A stretch of 64,000 nt of DNA from Aquirufa rosea (GTDB lineage Bacteria > Bacteroidota > Bacteroidia > Cytophagales > Spirosomataceae). Both the position numbers and the translations under genes were made by a program. This document shows, one piece after another, positions 17,279 through 26,512 of this stretch (positions are counted from its first letter, which is position 1; each line of letters opens with the position of its first letter). A model generated the notes under the pieces. It was not told the DNA's origin and made no database searches. It saw nothing but the letters and a program-made list of their open reading frames with translations. Where the stretch lies: NCBI RefSeq assembly GCF_004118285.1, contig NZ_SDHY01000004.1, positions 62,001 through 126,000 on the forward strand. Reading direction: 5' to 3'.

Positions 17279-18659
17279 ATTCGTGGGCTTGGGCTTACTG
17301 TTATTGGCACACCTAAGTTGGGGACAGAATAAAACTTTGCACCCAGAGGCTTACTTAAAGATAGTGGAGAAATATCATCCCGTAGCTCGCCAAGCCCAGA
17401 TTGGAATTAAAAAAACGGATGCTCAAATCCTTCAAGCTCGAGCGGAGTTTGACCCCATCCTTAAACACTACATTACCAGTAAGACCTTGGATGGCACTAG
17501 CTATTACCAATACAATTCTCCAGAATTAAATATCCCTACCTGGTACGGAATTGAAGTCAATTCTGGTATTGAAAATTTGCAAGGAGACCGACTTGACCCT
17601 AGTCAAACGACTGGACAAACAAGTTACATAGGAATTCAAGTTCCCATTGCCAAAAACCTTTTGATGGATAAAAGGAGGGCTGCTTTGCAACAAGCCAAGT
17701 TAATGAATCAAATGGCTTTTGCAGAACAAAGAGTCGTATTAAATCAACTGTTCTCAGATGCCATGGAAGCCTATTGGCATTGGCTAAAATGTTATCAAGT
17801 ATTGAATGTCACTCGTCAAAACCTAGATGCCGCCAAAAGAAGAATTGATTTTGTGAAAAGAAGCGTAGAACTAGGAGATCGACCTGCCGTGGATACCCTG
17901 GAAGCCAACACGCAATTCATGTATTTGGATAACCAGTTTTTGGCAAAATCCTTGGATTATGAGAATGCCATTTTACAATTATCTGCCTTCTTGTGGCAAG
18001 AAAATAATAGTCCATTAACTCTCCATAAGGACATTTTACCTGCCGAGGTTTGGGGTGATTATACGCTATTTTCTAATTTCGATTTGAACTTGCAATCCAT
18101 CCTAGAAAAAGTTGATTCCTTTCATCCTGAAATTCAGGCTTATCAATTTAAAATTGAAGGATTGAATGTGGAAAAGAGATTAAAATTTCAGAGTTTATTG
18201 CCCAAAATTGATCTGCAATATAACCACCTAATGAAAGACAAAGCCACCTCTGTGAACACGGCTTTATTTACTAATAATTATCGCTTTGGAATAAAATTTG
18301 AAATGCCGCTTCGCTTATCTTTAGGTAGGGGTGAATACCAATCTGCAAAGCTAAAAATCGAAGAAGAAACCATCTTGTTGTCGCAGAAAAAGCAACAAAT
18401 ACAGATTAAAATTAATAGCTATTTCAATCAATTTCAGACACTAAAAAAACAAATTCAAACGCAAGAAAAAGCCGTGTCGAGTTACACGGCCTTAACCAAG
18501 GCGGAAGAATCGAAATTCGCTCAAGGGGAGTCCAGCTTATTTCTCATAAACAGCCGAGAAATCAAGGCATTAGAGGCCTCAGAAAAATTACTGGATTTAA
18601 AGGCCTACCTGTTTAAAACTGTTTATGCGCTGCAAGCCAGTGCGGGTTTATTGATATAA
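17268..18659 (+). CDS. TolC family outer-membrane efflux protein
   Basis: A 463-residue outer-membrane channel. The ATG at 17268 gives a clean signal peptide (MKSRFVGLGLLLLAHLSWGQ); an ATG at 17259 would add three residues and one at 17178 would prepend an unlikely leader. The mature part is rich in long amphipathic helices with heptad patterns (for example the segments near AEQRVVLNQLFSDAMEAYWHW and LKKQIQTQEKAVSSYTALTK), as in the TolC tunnel. It completes an ABC-adaptor-channel set spanning both membranes. No cargo gene with a recognisable leader is next to it. Confidence 0.88.
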   Translation: MKSRFVGLGLLLLAHLSWGQNKTLHPEAYLKIVEKYHPVARQAQIGIKKTDAQILQARAEFDPILKHYITSKTLDGTSYYQYNSPELNIPTWYGIEVNSGIENLQGDRLDPSQTTGQTSYIGIQVPIAKNLLMDKRRAALQQAKLMNQMAFAEQRVVLNQLFSDAMEAYWHWLKCYQVLNVTRQNLDAAKRRIDFVKRSVELGDRPAVDTLEANTQFMYLDNQFLAKSLDYENAILQLSAFLWQENNSPLTLHKDILPAEVWGDYTLFSNFDLNLQSILEKVDSFHPEIQAYQFKIEGLNVEKRLKFQSLLPKIDLQYNHLMKDKATSVNTALFTNNYRFGIKFEMPLRLSLGRGEYQSAKLKIEEETILLSQKKQQIQIKINSYFNQFQTLKKQIQTQEKAVSSYTALTKAEESKFAQGESSLFLINSREIKALEASEKLLDLKAYLFKTVYALQASAGLLI

Positions 18660-18674
18660 ATTCCCCCCTTTTTT

Positions 18675-18881
18675 CTATTCAGACTGATATTCTAATATAT
18701 CGGCAGGTTGGCAATTCAATGCCTCACAAATAGCCTCCAAGGTACTAAAACGAATGGCCTTGGCTTTCCCCGTTTTTAAAATGGACAAATTGGACAAGGT
18801 AATATCCACCTTTTCAGATAACTCATTTAATGACATCTTTCGTTTAGCCATCATCACATCCAAGTTTACTACAATAGGCAT
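18675..18881 (-). CDS. Cro/CI-type HTH regulator
   Basis: A 68-residue protein that is nearly all helix-turn-helix. LNELSEKVDITLSNLSILKT (residues 18-37) and STLEAICEALNCQPADIL are typical of the YozG-like Xre subfamily. It begins two bases after the stop of the DUF2975 gene, and this pairing is a recurrent one. The membrane protein may therefore modulate the regulator, but no mechanism is visible. Its target is unknown. Confidence 0.9.
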   Translation of the reverse strand: MPIVVNLDVMMAKRKMSLNELSEKVDITLSNLSILKTGKAKAIRFSTLEAICEALNCQPADILEYQSE

Positions 18882-18883
18882 AA

Positions 18884-19399
18884 CTACACGGTTAATTCGT
18901 TTTCAGATTGAATTTCAGCTCCCTTTTTAAATATCTGAGCAAACACAAATACCAAGCCAGAAAGAAACAAGGTTTCACCTCCATTCCAATCCGCTTTGGC
19001 TAAGCCCCAACTTTCCTGATAAAGCATCGACACCAAGGAAATAATCCAAATACTCAAAATCAGGAAACTGATTTTTTCTATTCGTTGAGCCACTTCCATG
19101 TCAAAGGGACTCTTCAAATTAATTTTTGACAGGACCTGAATTACCTGCTGAGCCACATAAGCTTTGATGGCTAAAGTAGCCACTTGTAAAAAAAGCGTCA
19201 AAGTGTAAGCCAAGAAACTTTCTTTTTTCAAATCATATAGGTTCAATCCTTCATAAAGATCTTTGGCCACTTGTTCATTAAATAAGCTTAATGAATAGGT
19301 GAAAATGAGTGCTCCACATTTGATAGAAATGCCAATAAATGCTATCCATGAAAATACATTCAGGATTGTTAAAATACGTTCTGTTTTCATCTTAATCAT
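18884..19399 (-). CDS. DUF2975 domain membrane protein
   Basis: A 171-residue protein with four predicted membrane helices (near residues 10-32, 60-80, 105-125 and 140-160). Length, helix spacing and the directly following small HTH gene identify it as DUF2975. The segment LSKINLKSPFDMEVAQRIEKIS matches the conserved cytoplasmic loop of the family. ATG codons at 19399 and 19390 are both possible starts; I kept the upstream one. Function is unknown; families of this kind have been taken as membrane partners of their HTH neighbour, which is inference here. Confidence 0.85.
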   Translation of the reverse strand: MIKMKTERILTILNVFSWIAFIGISIKCGALIFTYSLSLFNEQVAKDLYEGLNLYDLKKESFLAYTLTLFLQVATLAIKAYVAQQVIQVLSKINLKSPFDMEVAQRIEKISFLILSIWIISLVSMLYQESWGLAKADWNGGETLFLSGLVFVFAQIFKKGAEIQSENELTV

Positions 19400-19550
19400 C
19401 TTTTGTGTTGATTGTTTGACAAAGATGAATCATTATTTATTGAAAAACAATAAATTTAATATATTTTTCAATAAATTTTTGTTGTTACTTGTCAGATGAA
19501 TAGGCAATTCTTAAAATTAGGCCCCAAACGAATAAATATATATAATCTCT

Positions 19551-19558
19551 TAACTTTG
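19551..19558 (+). promoter_or_regulatory. -7 box that fixes the TonB receptor start
   Basis: TAACTTTG is an exact TAnnTTTG match 18 bases before the ATG at 19577. It lies inside an in-frame extension back to 19496, so the longer start is unlikely to be used. Confidence 0.6.
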
Positions 19559-19576
19559 AGGGATTTTTCGCCTTTG

Positions 19577-21751
19577 ATGAAACATATACTAATTGTTCTC
19601 ATACTATTCTGTTGCCATTCTCTGGTTTTTAGCCAGAGAAGCCTACAGGTAATTGTCAAAGATGAAAACAACAAAGCCTTGGTAAATGCTAGTATCAGGG
19701 TATCACAAGAAAACAATACCCAAAACCAAATATCCGACAATAATGGCATCAGTATTTTCCCGTCTTTACAGGATAGTTTAGTTACCGTAGAAATCTCTTA
19801 TATAGGATACCAAAATTTTATACAAACCATTGGTTTGCTAAAACCCATCAATCCATTGGAGGTATTCATGATTCCAATTCATAACGAACTGGAAGAGGTC
19901 GTCGTAAACTCTACTCGAAGCTCGCGTACTATCCATGATATTCCTACGCGCATTGAGTTTATAGGTGCCGAAGAAATCAATGAAAAAAGCAATATGAAAT
20001 CTGGTGATATTCGTACGCTTTTAAGTGAAAGTACGGGTATACAAGTTCAACAAACCTCTGCGATATCAGCCAACTCATCCATTCGAATTCAAGGATTGGA
20101 TGGCCGCTACACCCAACTTTTAAAAGACGGTTTTCCTTTATATGCTGGTGCTGCCAGTGGATTAGGTCTTTTGCAAATTCCTCCACTAGATTTAAAACAA
20201 GTGGAAATCATTAAAGGCTCGGCGTCCACCTTGTATGGCGGAGGGGCTATAGCCGGATTAGTCAATTTAATCTCCAAAAACCCAACTGAAGAAAAAGACT
20301 TACGCTTTCATTTGAACCTGACTTCTGCCAAGGGGCTGGATTTCAATACCTATTATGCCAAGAGAAATCAAAAAATAGGGGCCACCCTATTTGCCTCTTA
20401 TAGTCAAAACGCACCTTATGATCCTGCCCAAATTGACTTATCAGCCATTCCTCAATTTCATCGAATTACATTTAACCCTAAAATTTACGTATACCCCAAC
20501 GAGAAAAATAAAATTATTGTTGGCTTAAATATGTCCCACGAAAATAGACTCGGAGGGGATATGCATTACATCGATGGCCAAATTGAGTCGGAACATTTAT
20601 ACTATGAATTGAATAAGACGAATCGCATCTCTTCACAATTTACTTGGGAACATAAATTTTCAAGTCAACAAATTTTGACTTTGAAAAACAGTGTCAGCTA
20701 TTTCAATCGGAAAATCAACATTCCGAATTACCGATTTGACGGCACCCAATACGCAACGTTTTCTGAATTATCTTACTCTAATTTTAAAGAAAAAAGCGAA
20801 TGGGTCTTGGGCGCCAATGCTTGGACAGATGTATTTAATGAAGTTCGGGTAAGTGCATTTCCACTTAGAAATTACACCCAAGGGACAGTGGGGTTATTTG
20901 CCCAAAACTCGGCTAAAGTATTGCCATGGTTAAATGTAGAAACAGGATTCCGAGGTGATTATGTGTATGATTATGGCTGGCAACTTTTACCTAGAGCTTC
21001 TGCCTTAATTAGTTTTTCTGAAAAATTTAGTTCTCGAATAGGTGGTGGGTTTGGCTATAAAACTCCCACCATTTTTACAGAAGAAAGTGAGAAAATTCAA
21101 TACCAAAATGTGCTCCCCATCAATAAAAAAGTCAATGTAGTCGAAAAAAGTAAAGGCATAAATTTTGATTTTAATTACAAAAGCTACCTAACGGATGACC
21201 TACATATTAGTGTCAATCAATTATTCTTTTATACCTTATTGGAAAGTCCATTACTCATGGAAAACCGAGGAAATGGTCAGTATGAATTTTTAGTTAATTC
21301 AGCAGGCCATATTGATTCTAAAGGCACTGAAACAAATGTGAAAATGGAGTATCAAAACTTCCATCTTTTCCTTGGATATACCTATACCAACACCAGATTA
21401 CATCTAAAAAACATCTACGAAGAAAAGCCTCTTACTCCTCGCCACAAATTGAATTCCGTGCTCTTATATGAATTGGATAAGAAATGGAAAATTGGTTTGG
21501 AAGCCTACTATTTTAGTAAACAATTATTAAGCGATGGAAGCATGGGTAAGGATTATTGGCTCACAGGATTTATGGCTGAAAAATTCTGGAGTAACATGTC
21601 AATATATATCAATTTTGAGAATTTTTTAGATGTCAGACAAACCAAATTTGATACCATTTACACCGGTCCAAGATCAAATCCTAATTTCCGAGATATCTAT
21701 GCTCCGCTAGATGGCTTCATGATCAATGGAGGAATCAAGTGGAGGCTTTAA
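19577..21751 (+). CDS. TonB-dependent outer-membrane receptor
   Basis: A 724-residue receptor from the chosen ATG. Order of parts: signal peptide (about 19 residues, ending VFSQ), a carboxypeptidase-regulatory-like domain (to about 110), a TonB box region with LEEVVVNSTR, a plug domain (IRIQGLDGRYTQLLKDGFPL and IEIIKGSASTLYGGGAIAGLVNLI-like core) and a 22-strand barrel ending in an aromatic-rich C-terminus (GGIKWRL). The plug resembles siderophore, haem or vitamin receptors rather than SusC, which is longer and paired with SusD; no susD gene follows. The substrate is unknown, though an iron chelator or cofactor is plausible. Confidence 0.92.
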   Translation: MKHILIVLILFCCHSLVFSQRSLQVIVKDENNKALVNASIRVSQENNTQNQISDNNGISIFPSLQDSLVTVEISYIGYQNFIQTIGLLKPINPLEVFMIPIHNELEEVVVNSTRSSRTIHDIPTRIEFIGAEEINEKSNMKSGDIRTLLSESTGIQVQQTSAISANSSIRIQGLDGRYTQLLKDGFPLYAGAASGLGLLQIPPLDLKQVEIIKGSASTLYGGGAIAGLVNLISKNPTEEKDLRFHLNLTSAKGLDFNTYYAKRNQKIGATLFASYSQNAPYDPAQIDLSAIPQFHRITFNPKIYVYPNEKNKIIVGLNMSHENRLGGDMHYIDGQIESEHLYYELNKTNRISSQFTWEHKFSSQQILTLKNSVSYFNRKINIPNYRFDGTQYATFSELSYSNFKEKSEWVLGANAWTDVFNEVRVSAFPLRNYTQGTVGLFAQNSAKVLPWLNVETGFRGDYVYDYGWQLLPRASALISFSEKFSSRIGGGFGYKTPTIFTEESEKIQYQNVLPINKKVNVVEKSKGINFDFNYKSYLTDDLHISVNQLFFYTLLESPLLMENRGNGQYEFLVNSAGHIDSKGTETNVKMEYQNFHLFLGYTYTNTRLHLKNIYEEKPLTPRHKLNSVLLYELDKKWKIGLEAYYFSKQLLSDGSMGKDYWLTGFMAEKFWSNMSIYINFENFLDVRQTKFDTIYTGPRSNPNFRDIYAPLDGFMINGGIKWRL

Positions 21752-21755
21752 TTCA

Positions 21756-22871
21756 TTATTTCTTCCCTTGTTGTCGGCCAAAATAAAATCGACATAAAGG
21801 ATAATAAAGTGCCGCAACCAGCATCCACAGGACATATACTTGTGCCGTACTTAAACCAACAAATGTTTTAGGGCGGGTTAATTGAAACCCGAATTCCACA
21901 TCAGCCCAAGTAAAGCCTTGTCGGAAAATCAATACGAATAAAATCAAATGAAGAACAAACCAGTGGCTAATAAAAAAGAACAAGGGAACCCTTCCATAAG
22001 CACTGATAAATTCTACCCAATTTTTCTTTACTAGAGGAAACACACTAGCTAGAAAAAACAAAGTTCCCAAAGTTAGACAGGCAAAACTAAGGCTAGGCGG
22101 ATACTTGGACACATTCAAAAATGACATTAGTGTCAAATGATCATCAGCCTCCAGTTTCCAAGGACTATCCCCTCCTATTTGAAGGTATCGAATAAGTAAG
22201 AATAAGGCCCAACAAATCAATCCCATTTGCCAAAATTTTATGGGGGCTTTTCCTAAAAAATAATCCCCTAAAGCATAGCCCAACAAACAAAAACCTAACC
22301 AAGCTACTGGAGGATACCCAACTACCAACAAGGTGCCATTTGCCAAGGGAAAGGCATTAGGACTATATAAAAATGAGAGCGGTTTTAACAAGGCTAATTG
22401 GCTTACAAAAGCCCCTTGACATAAAGCAAATATCAGCAATGCCAACCAGAAAACTTGACGGGTTGAGAAACGATTTACTAATCCTAGAATGATCATTGAA
22501 AATCCAATGGCACTTAGTACATCAACCAATACTAAACCAAATTTGATGTCAAAAAATAAACCGAAATTAACCAAGGTAAAATCTAAGATAATCAACCAAG
22601 CACCCCTACGAAAAAGGTGATTCCTAAATGGCTTGGCTTCTTGAATTTTAGTCCGCAATAGATAAGCAGAACTGCCTGCCAAAAAAACAAAAATGGGAGC
22701 ACAAATGTGGGTAATCAAGCGAGTATAAAAAACCGAAGGAGGAGATACTGCCAAATCCGTTGGCGATTGATCGATGGAATGCACATGAAACAAATCTCGG
22801 ACATGATCCAAGAGCATCAGTATGACCACCAGCCCCCTTAAAAAATCTATAATATCTACGCGTTTTATCAT
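21756..22871 (-). CDS. DUF1624/heparan-glucosaminide acetyltransferase-like membrane protein
   Basis: A 371-residue protein with about ten membrane helices. The opening KRVDIIDFLRGLVVILMLLDHVRD is the characteristic DUF1624 start, with the D-x-x-R-G motif and a histidine in the first helix that in the acetyltransferase relatives participates in acyl transfer. Later segments such as GRVPLFFFISHWFVLH match the family end. It may transfer acyl groups across the membrane, but this is inference. It is the downstream partner of the small monooxygenase gene, with a four-base ATGA overlap, and it converges on the TonB receptor with only four bases between stops. Confidence 0.85.
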   Translation of the reverse strand: MIKRVDIIDFLRGLVVILMLLDHVRDLFHVHSIDQSPTDLAVSPPSVFYTRLITHICAPIFVFLAGSSAYLLRTKIQEAKPFRNHLFRRGAWLIILDFTLVNFGLFFDIKFGLVLVDVLSAIGFSMIILGLVNRFSTRQVFWLALLIFALCQGAFVSQLALLKPLSFLYSPNAFPLANGTLLVVGYPPVAWLGFCLLGYALGDYFLGKAPIKFWQMGLICWALFLLIRYLQIGGDSPWKLEADDHLTLMSFLNVSKYPPSLSFACLTLGTLFFLASVFPLVKKNWVEFISAYGRVPLFFFISHWFVLHLILFVLIFRQGFTWADVEFGFQLTRPKTFVGLSTAQVYVLWMLVAALYYPLCRFYFGRQQGKK

Positions 22872-23164
22872 GTCAAATTAATTTCTTGGTAATGCTCCAC
22901 TACAGGAAAAGGCTCATAATAATGATGCAATAATTCTTTCCATTTGGCATACTGAGGTGATTGTCGAAAACCAATGGTATAATCCTCCAAATTTTGCCAA
23001 TGCACCCTTAAGATATATTTATTTTCTTGTTCCAGACACTTCAGTAATTGATGTGAAATGTATCCAGAAATCGCGCTGATGTATTGACTGGCTAACTTAA
23101 AGTAAGATTCAAATTGATTTTCTTGACCCAATTTCACATATAAAACAGCTATTTCTATAATCAT
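22868..23164 (-). CDS. Antibiotic biosynthesis monooxygenase (ABM) domain protein
   Basis: A 98-residue single-domain protein with the ferredoxin-like ABM fold: the opening strand EIAVLYVKLGQENQFESYF, then GYISHQLLKCLEQENKYILRVHWQNLEDYTIGFRQSPQYAKW. Members act as small cofactor-free oxygenases or haem-degrading enzymes, but many have no known activity. Its stop overlaps the DUF1624 start, which couples the two genes. Confidence 0.85.
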   Translation of the reverse strand: MIIEIAVLYVKLGQENQFESYFKLASQYISAISGYISHQLLKCLEQENKYILRVHWQNLEDYTIGFRQSPQYAKWKELLHHYYEPFPVVEHYQEINLT

Positions 23165-23203
23165 ATCGTTTAAAAGAGTTTATGTATCCCGCTAATTTTC
23201 AGA

Positions 23204-24193
23204 CTATTTCCCCAGCACCAAGGCGAACAAATACTCAGGTGAATGTACGTCAGATTTTTGATTGTTAGCTTGTAAAACTCTCCACTCCGTTCGCAATAAT
23301 ATTTTCGGGAATGGGCTAAAATTCACCCCAATGGATGCCGATTGGATAGCATTTTGAGGGTTTAAAAGAATGGATTTTTCATCAGAAAATTGTTCTATGC
23401 GACCTGCCACTTTCCATTTATCACTAAGTATAGCTTGAATCATTAACGCTTCTCCATGCCAAAAATCCTTTTGATAGCCAATATCCGAAATAAGTATGGC
23501 TGTCAGATTTTTAGATAAAGGAACTAACACATAAAAATCATGGAATAGCCGAAGTCCATTCCCCTCATCTCCTATAAAACCACTTGAATTCCAAGTCCAC
23601 GAATTAGCCGCTTGATGCACAATTTGTGTCCCCAAAGCTGGCCTAAAAGCCTGAATTTGTTGCCATCCTCTTAGTGCGAATAAGGAATAAGTCCAGGCAG
23701 GATTCGGTTTAAAGTAAAAACCTATTCCCGATTCAAAATAAGGAGAATTTTCTGCGACAAAACTTCTACTAAGAGTCCAGTTTTCTGCATTTTTAGCTGA
23801 TTCAAAACCTATATGTGAAGGAAATATGCCGACCAGCATGGACCATTTTTTGGCTAATTGATAGGTTATATTCATTTCATAAATTTTCCTCCAAATCAAT
23901 GGCTCATGGGCATAATTTCTTAAGGCATATGTTCCCAACATTCCCGAAACTTGCACATTAATAGGACCTTTTTTGATAGCCATTCCAAGAATTCCTAAGT
24001 TTAAATCTACTTGATTGGCCTGTGAATGATTAAAAAAAATGGGGTCTTTTAAGTAAGGGCTTGTGTTGGATGGAGCCAGTAAATAATACGCTTCCGCATA
24101 GGCATACAGATGAAGGGCCGACTTTTTAGTGGAATCTTGTTGACCCAAAATCGGAAAGGTAAAACCTAGAAAAACTAGTAGCCTTTTCACCAC
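23204..24193 (-). CDS. Outer-membrane beta-barrel porin-like protein
   Basis: A roughly 330-residue outer-membrane protein by pattern. From the GTG at 24193 it has a signal peptide (RLLVFLGFTFPILGQ) followed by alternating aromatic strands, including PYLKDPIFFNHSQANQVDLN, ESGIGFYFKPNPAW and ASIGVNFSPFPKILLRTEW, as in OprO/OprP-like or BBP2-type porins. The frame stays open to a TTG at 24259 but that would overlap the adenosine deaminase stop and spoil the signal peptide, so GTG is preferred. With the deaminase upstream it could be involved in nucleoside passage; that is inference from context alone. Confidence 0.7.
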   Translation of the reverse strand: MVKRLLVFLGFTFPILGQQDSTKKSALHLYAYAEAYYLLAPSNTSPYLKDPIFFNHSQANQVDLNLGILGMAIKKGPINVQVSGMLGTYALRNYAHEPLIWRKIYEMNITYQLAKKWSMLVGIFPSHIGFESAKNAENWTLSRSFVAENSPYFESGIGFYFKPNPAWTYSLFALRGWQQIQAFRPALGTQIVHQAANSWTWNSSGFIGDEGNGLRLFHDFYVLVPLSKNLTAILISDIGYQKDFWHGEALMIQAILSDKWKVAGRIEQFSDEKSILLNPQNAIQSASIGVNFSPFPKILLRTEWRVLQANNQKSDVHSPEYLFALVLGK

Positions 24194-24239
24194 ATTGATT
24201 CCATTCTTATCATTCTTTTCTCTATTTCGAAGTCTAGGT

Positions 24240-25661
24240 TTAGGGAATTTTAGCCTCAAATTCTTTAAACCTTCTTAGTAAATCTTGTTTCAATTTTTGC
24301 TTCAATGACGCCTCCTGAATAAAACTAAAATCAATACTGTTCATGACTATTTTCTTGATGTCGGAATAACTCAAAAACGGATAGGATTTAGCCAATAACA
24401 CATATTGCTCGGTTAAACTGGTTCGCAATACACCCGCATCATCTGTACTGATAACCAAAGGCACATGAAAATCGTGATATAATTTGATGGGGTGCTTATC
24501 TGCTTGAATTTTTAAAATAAAACGATTTGACACAAGATTAATTTCCACAGGGATCTGTTGCTGTTGCATGTAGCGGAGCAATTCATAACTGTTTTTTTCA
24601 TAGGGCATATCTACTCCATGTCCGATACGATTGACCTTAGCTGTATAAATAGCTTCATTTATATGCCATGTCAAATCTTCTGGGGCTACCTGTCCTAAGG
24701 CCAGTTCTCCCGCATGCAAAGAATATTTTACTTGAGGGAATTTCTGATGACAAAATTGAAACATAAGCATGTGTAAATGATAATCCTGCATCGAAACCTC
24801 TCCATGCTCGGGGGCAACTATATTGACTCCTGCTATTAATTTGTTGGATTGGGCCGACATAAAACTGATGACAATATCGGAGAACAACTCCACCGGATTC
24901 TTAAATCTTAACACATATTTTTGATAGCGCATGGTGAATTGATCATCATCTATTTGCAAACTATCATGCAAACGCTGAATGAATTGATTATTCCATAGTA
25001 CCGTTTGTTGTAAACTCTCCTGTTTTTGTAATTCGGCATAAATTTTCTCCAAAAGATTAAGTACCCCTTGTCGGTCAGACTGTCTTGCCAAATTCCTGAG
25101 TTGTGAATCATATCTAGTTAATTCATCCAATCTCACTTGAGAGAAAATGGGAGAAAACATGGTTTCAATATAACTCACATTTTCTGCCTTGGCCCGATTT
25201 TTCAACTCCAACATTCCAGGCGCATATTCGTCATTTAATACAGGTAAATATTTATCAAATGATTCAAAAAACAATTGATCAGATGGATAAAATCCTGGAA
25301 AGTAGTCTTTGACTGACCACCTGCGCAAAATTTCATTTTTGAGAGACTCCAATTTACCCTCTGCGGCTAGTACAGAAAATTTTTCCCAACTACCTATGGT
25401 TGGTTTTTCTTTGGCGACTGCCTTTGTTTCAAGATTTACATAATAATCTAAATTTATGGCCTTTTCCAAAAGTGGCTCGGCGTAAATGGAGCCACTAAAA
25501 TGATGGTGTAAATCTCCTCCCTTAGGCATTTGAGCCATAAAAGCCGTTAATTCGGCCTCATTATTCCTGATTTTTTCTACATATTTGGAGGCCTTCTCTT
25601 CCTGAGCCCACAAGCAAATTGGCATGATTAAACCAACCAAAACAAAGCATTTACCTTTCAT
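24240..25661 (-). CDS. Secreted adenosine deaminase family protein
   Basis: A 473-residue protein with a signal peptide (about residues 1-19, ending LWAQ). The metal-dependent deaminase motifs are complete: GGDLHHHFSGSIY, SLHAGELA, NRIGHGVDM and STDDAGVLRTSLTEQY, which carry the zinc histidines, the catalytic glutamate and the two aspartates. It should convert adenosine (or a related purine nucleoside) to inosine. Length and N-terminal extension resemble the extracellular ADGF-type deaminases more than the roughly 340-residue cytoplasmic enzyme. Export suggests use of extracellular nucleosides as a nutrient. Confidence 0.9.
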   Translation of the reverse strand: MKGKCFVLVGLIMPICLWAQEEKASKYVEKIRNNEAELTAFMAQMPKGGDLHHHFSGSIYAEPLLEKAINLDYYVNLETKAVAKEKPTIGSWEKFSVLAAEGKLESLKNEILRRWSVKDYFPGFYPSDQLFFESFDKYLPVLNDEYAPGMLELKNRAKAENVSYIETMFSPIFSQVRLDELTRYDSQLRNLARQSDRQGVLNLLEKIYAELQKQESLQQTVLWNNQFIQRLHDSLQIDDDQFTMRYQKYVLRFKNPVELFSDIVISFMSAQSNKLIAGVNIVAPEHGEVSMQDYHLHMLMFQFCHQKFPQVKYSLHAGELALGQVAPEDLTWHINEAIYTAKVNRIGHGVDMPYEKNSYELLRYMQQQQIPVEINLVSNRFILKIQADKHPIKLYHDFHVPLVISTDDAGVLRTSLTEQYVLLAKSYPFLSYSDIKKIVMNSIDFSFIQEASLKQKLKQDLLRRFKEFEAKIP

Positions 25662-25795
25662 AATTCGATACGACTAGCTACCCTAGCCACTCCCTAAATT
25701 GAAGATTAAAGGTAAGAGAATAGATTTGAACAAAAAATGATATTCCTCCAGTCTAAGGGAGCTATGAATCAACAATTTCGTTTGTTTTTAATTTA

Positions 25796-26431
25796 TTAAT
25801 CCAGTTTAATACTCATAGGATCTGGACAATTATGAGCATAAAAAGCTAGATCTCGAGCAGAACAAACCCCAGGATAATCACCCACATTTCCTTGCAAATC
25901 ACGAATCCATTGAAAATGTAGGTGGGGAGGCCAAGATCCATTTTCTGCGGAAGTTCCCAAGTGTGCCAGCACTTGCCCCGCCAATATTTTTTGTCCAGGA
26001 AATAGCCCTTCCAAATCAGCAATGGCTAAATGTCCATACAAACTAAAGCATTTTTCTCCTAGACCATCATGCTCCAATATAATGGTGGGACCATAATTAC
26101 CCAAGCCTGCGTTCACTTGAAAACTATGGATAATTCCATCTAAAGGACATAAAACCCTCGTTCCCGCCTCCGCCCAAATATCAATACCTAAATGTATACT
26201 TCTATAATCCTGCACCGATGTCTCAAAATTATCGTACACTTCATAGATGGCGCGATCCTCCAAATAGCCACCCATACCCCATTTTTTATCACCTAAAGAT
26301 TCTTGAATAAAAGCAGAAAATTGAGCCAGATCTTGATAAATCTCCTTGGTCAATAATGTATTGTTTTTGCTTAAATCCAACGGTTGAAAAGAAGAAATTG
26401 GGGGATTAGATTGAAATAGATGTGAAATCAT
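25796..26431 (-). CDS. M23 family metallopeptidase
   Basis: A 211-residue protein from the ATG at 26431; the frame continues to a TTG at 26479 that is a less likely start. The LytM/M23 metal site is visible as HLGIDIW and the later PHLHFQW (HxH), with LYGHLA between them. M23 enzymes cut glycine-containing or cross-link peptide bonds of peptidoglycan, but stand-alone members may have other targets. No clear signal peptide is present at the chosen start, which is unusual for a wall hydrolase, so export remains open. It is divergent from the MBL hydrolase at 26513. Confidence 0.82.
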   Translation of the reverse strand: MISHLFQSNPPISSFQPLDLSKNNTLLTKEIYQDLAQFSAFIQESLGDKKWGMGGYLEDRAIYEVYDNFETSVQDYRSIHLGIDIWAEAGTRVLCPLDGIIHSFQVNAGLGNYGPTIILEHDGLGEKCFSLYGHLAIADLEGLFPGQKILAGQVLAHLGTSAENGSWPPHLHFQWIRDLQGNVGDYPGVCSARDLAFYAHNCPDPMSIKLD

Positions 26432-26512
26432 GAAGGGAAAATTTTGCAACAAATTAATGGTAAATAAAGCGGACAGCAAATCCTTTTCATAAAAACAGTA
26501 AATTGCCTCCCA

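Noticed and set aside
14335-18659. Bacteriocin or peptide exporter with leader peptidase
   Set aside because: There is no N-terminal C39 peptidase in the ABC protein and no short gene with a double-glycine leader nearby.
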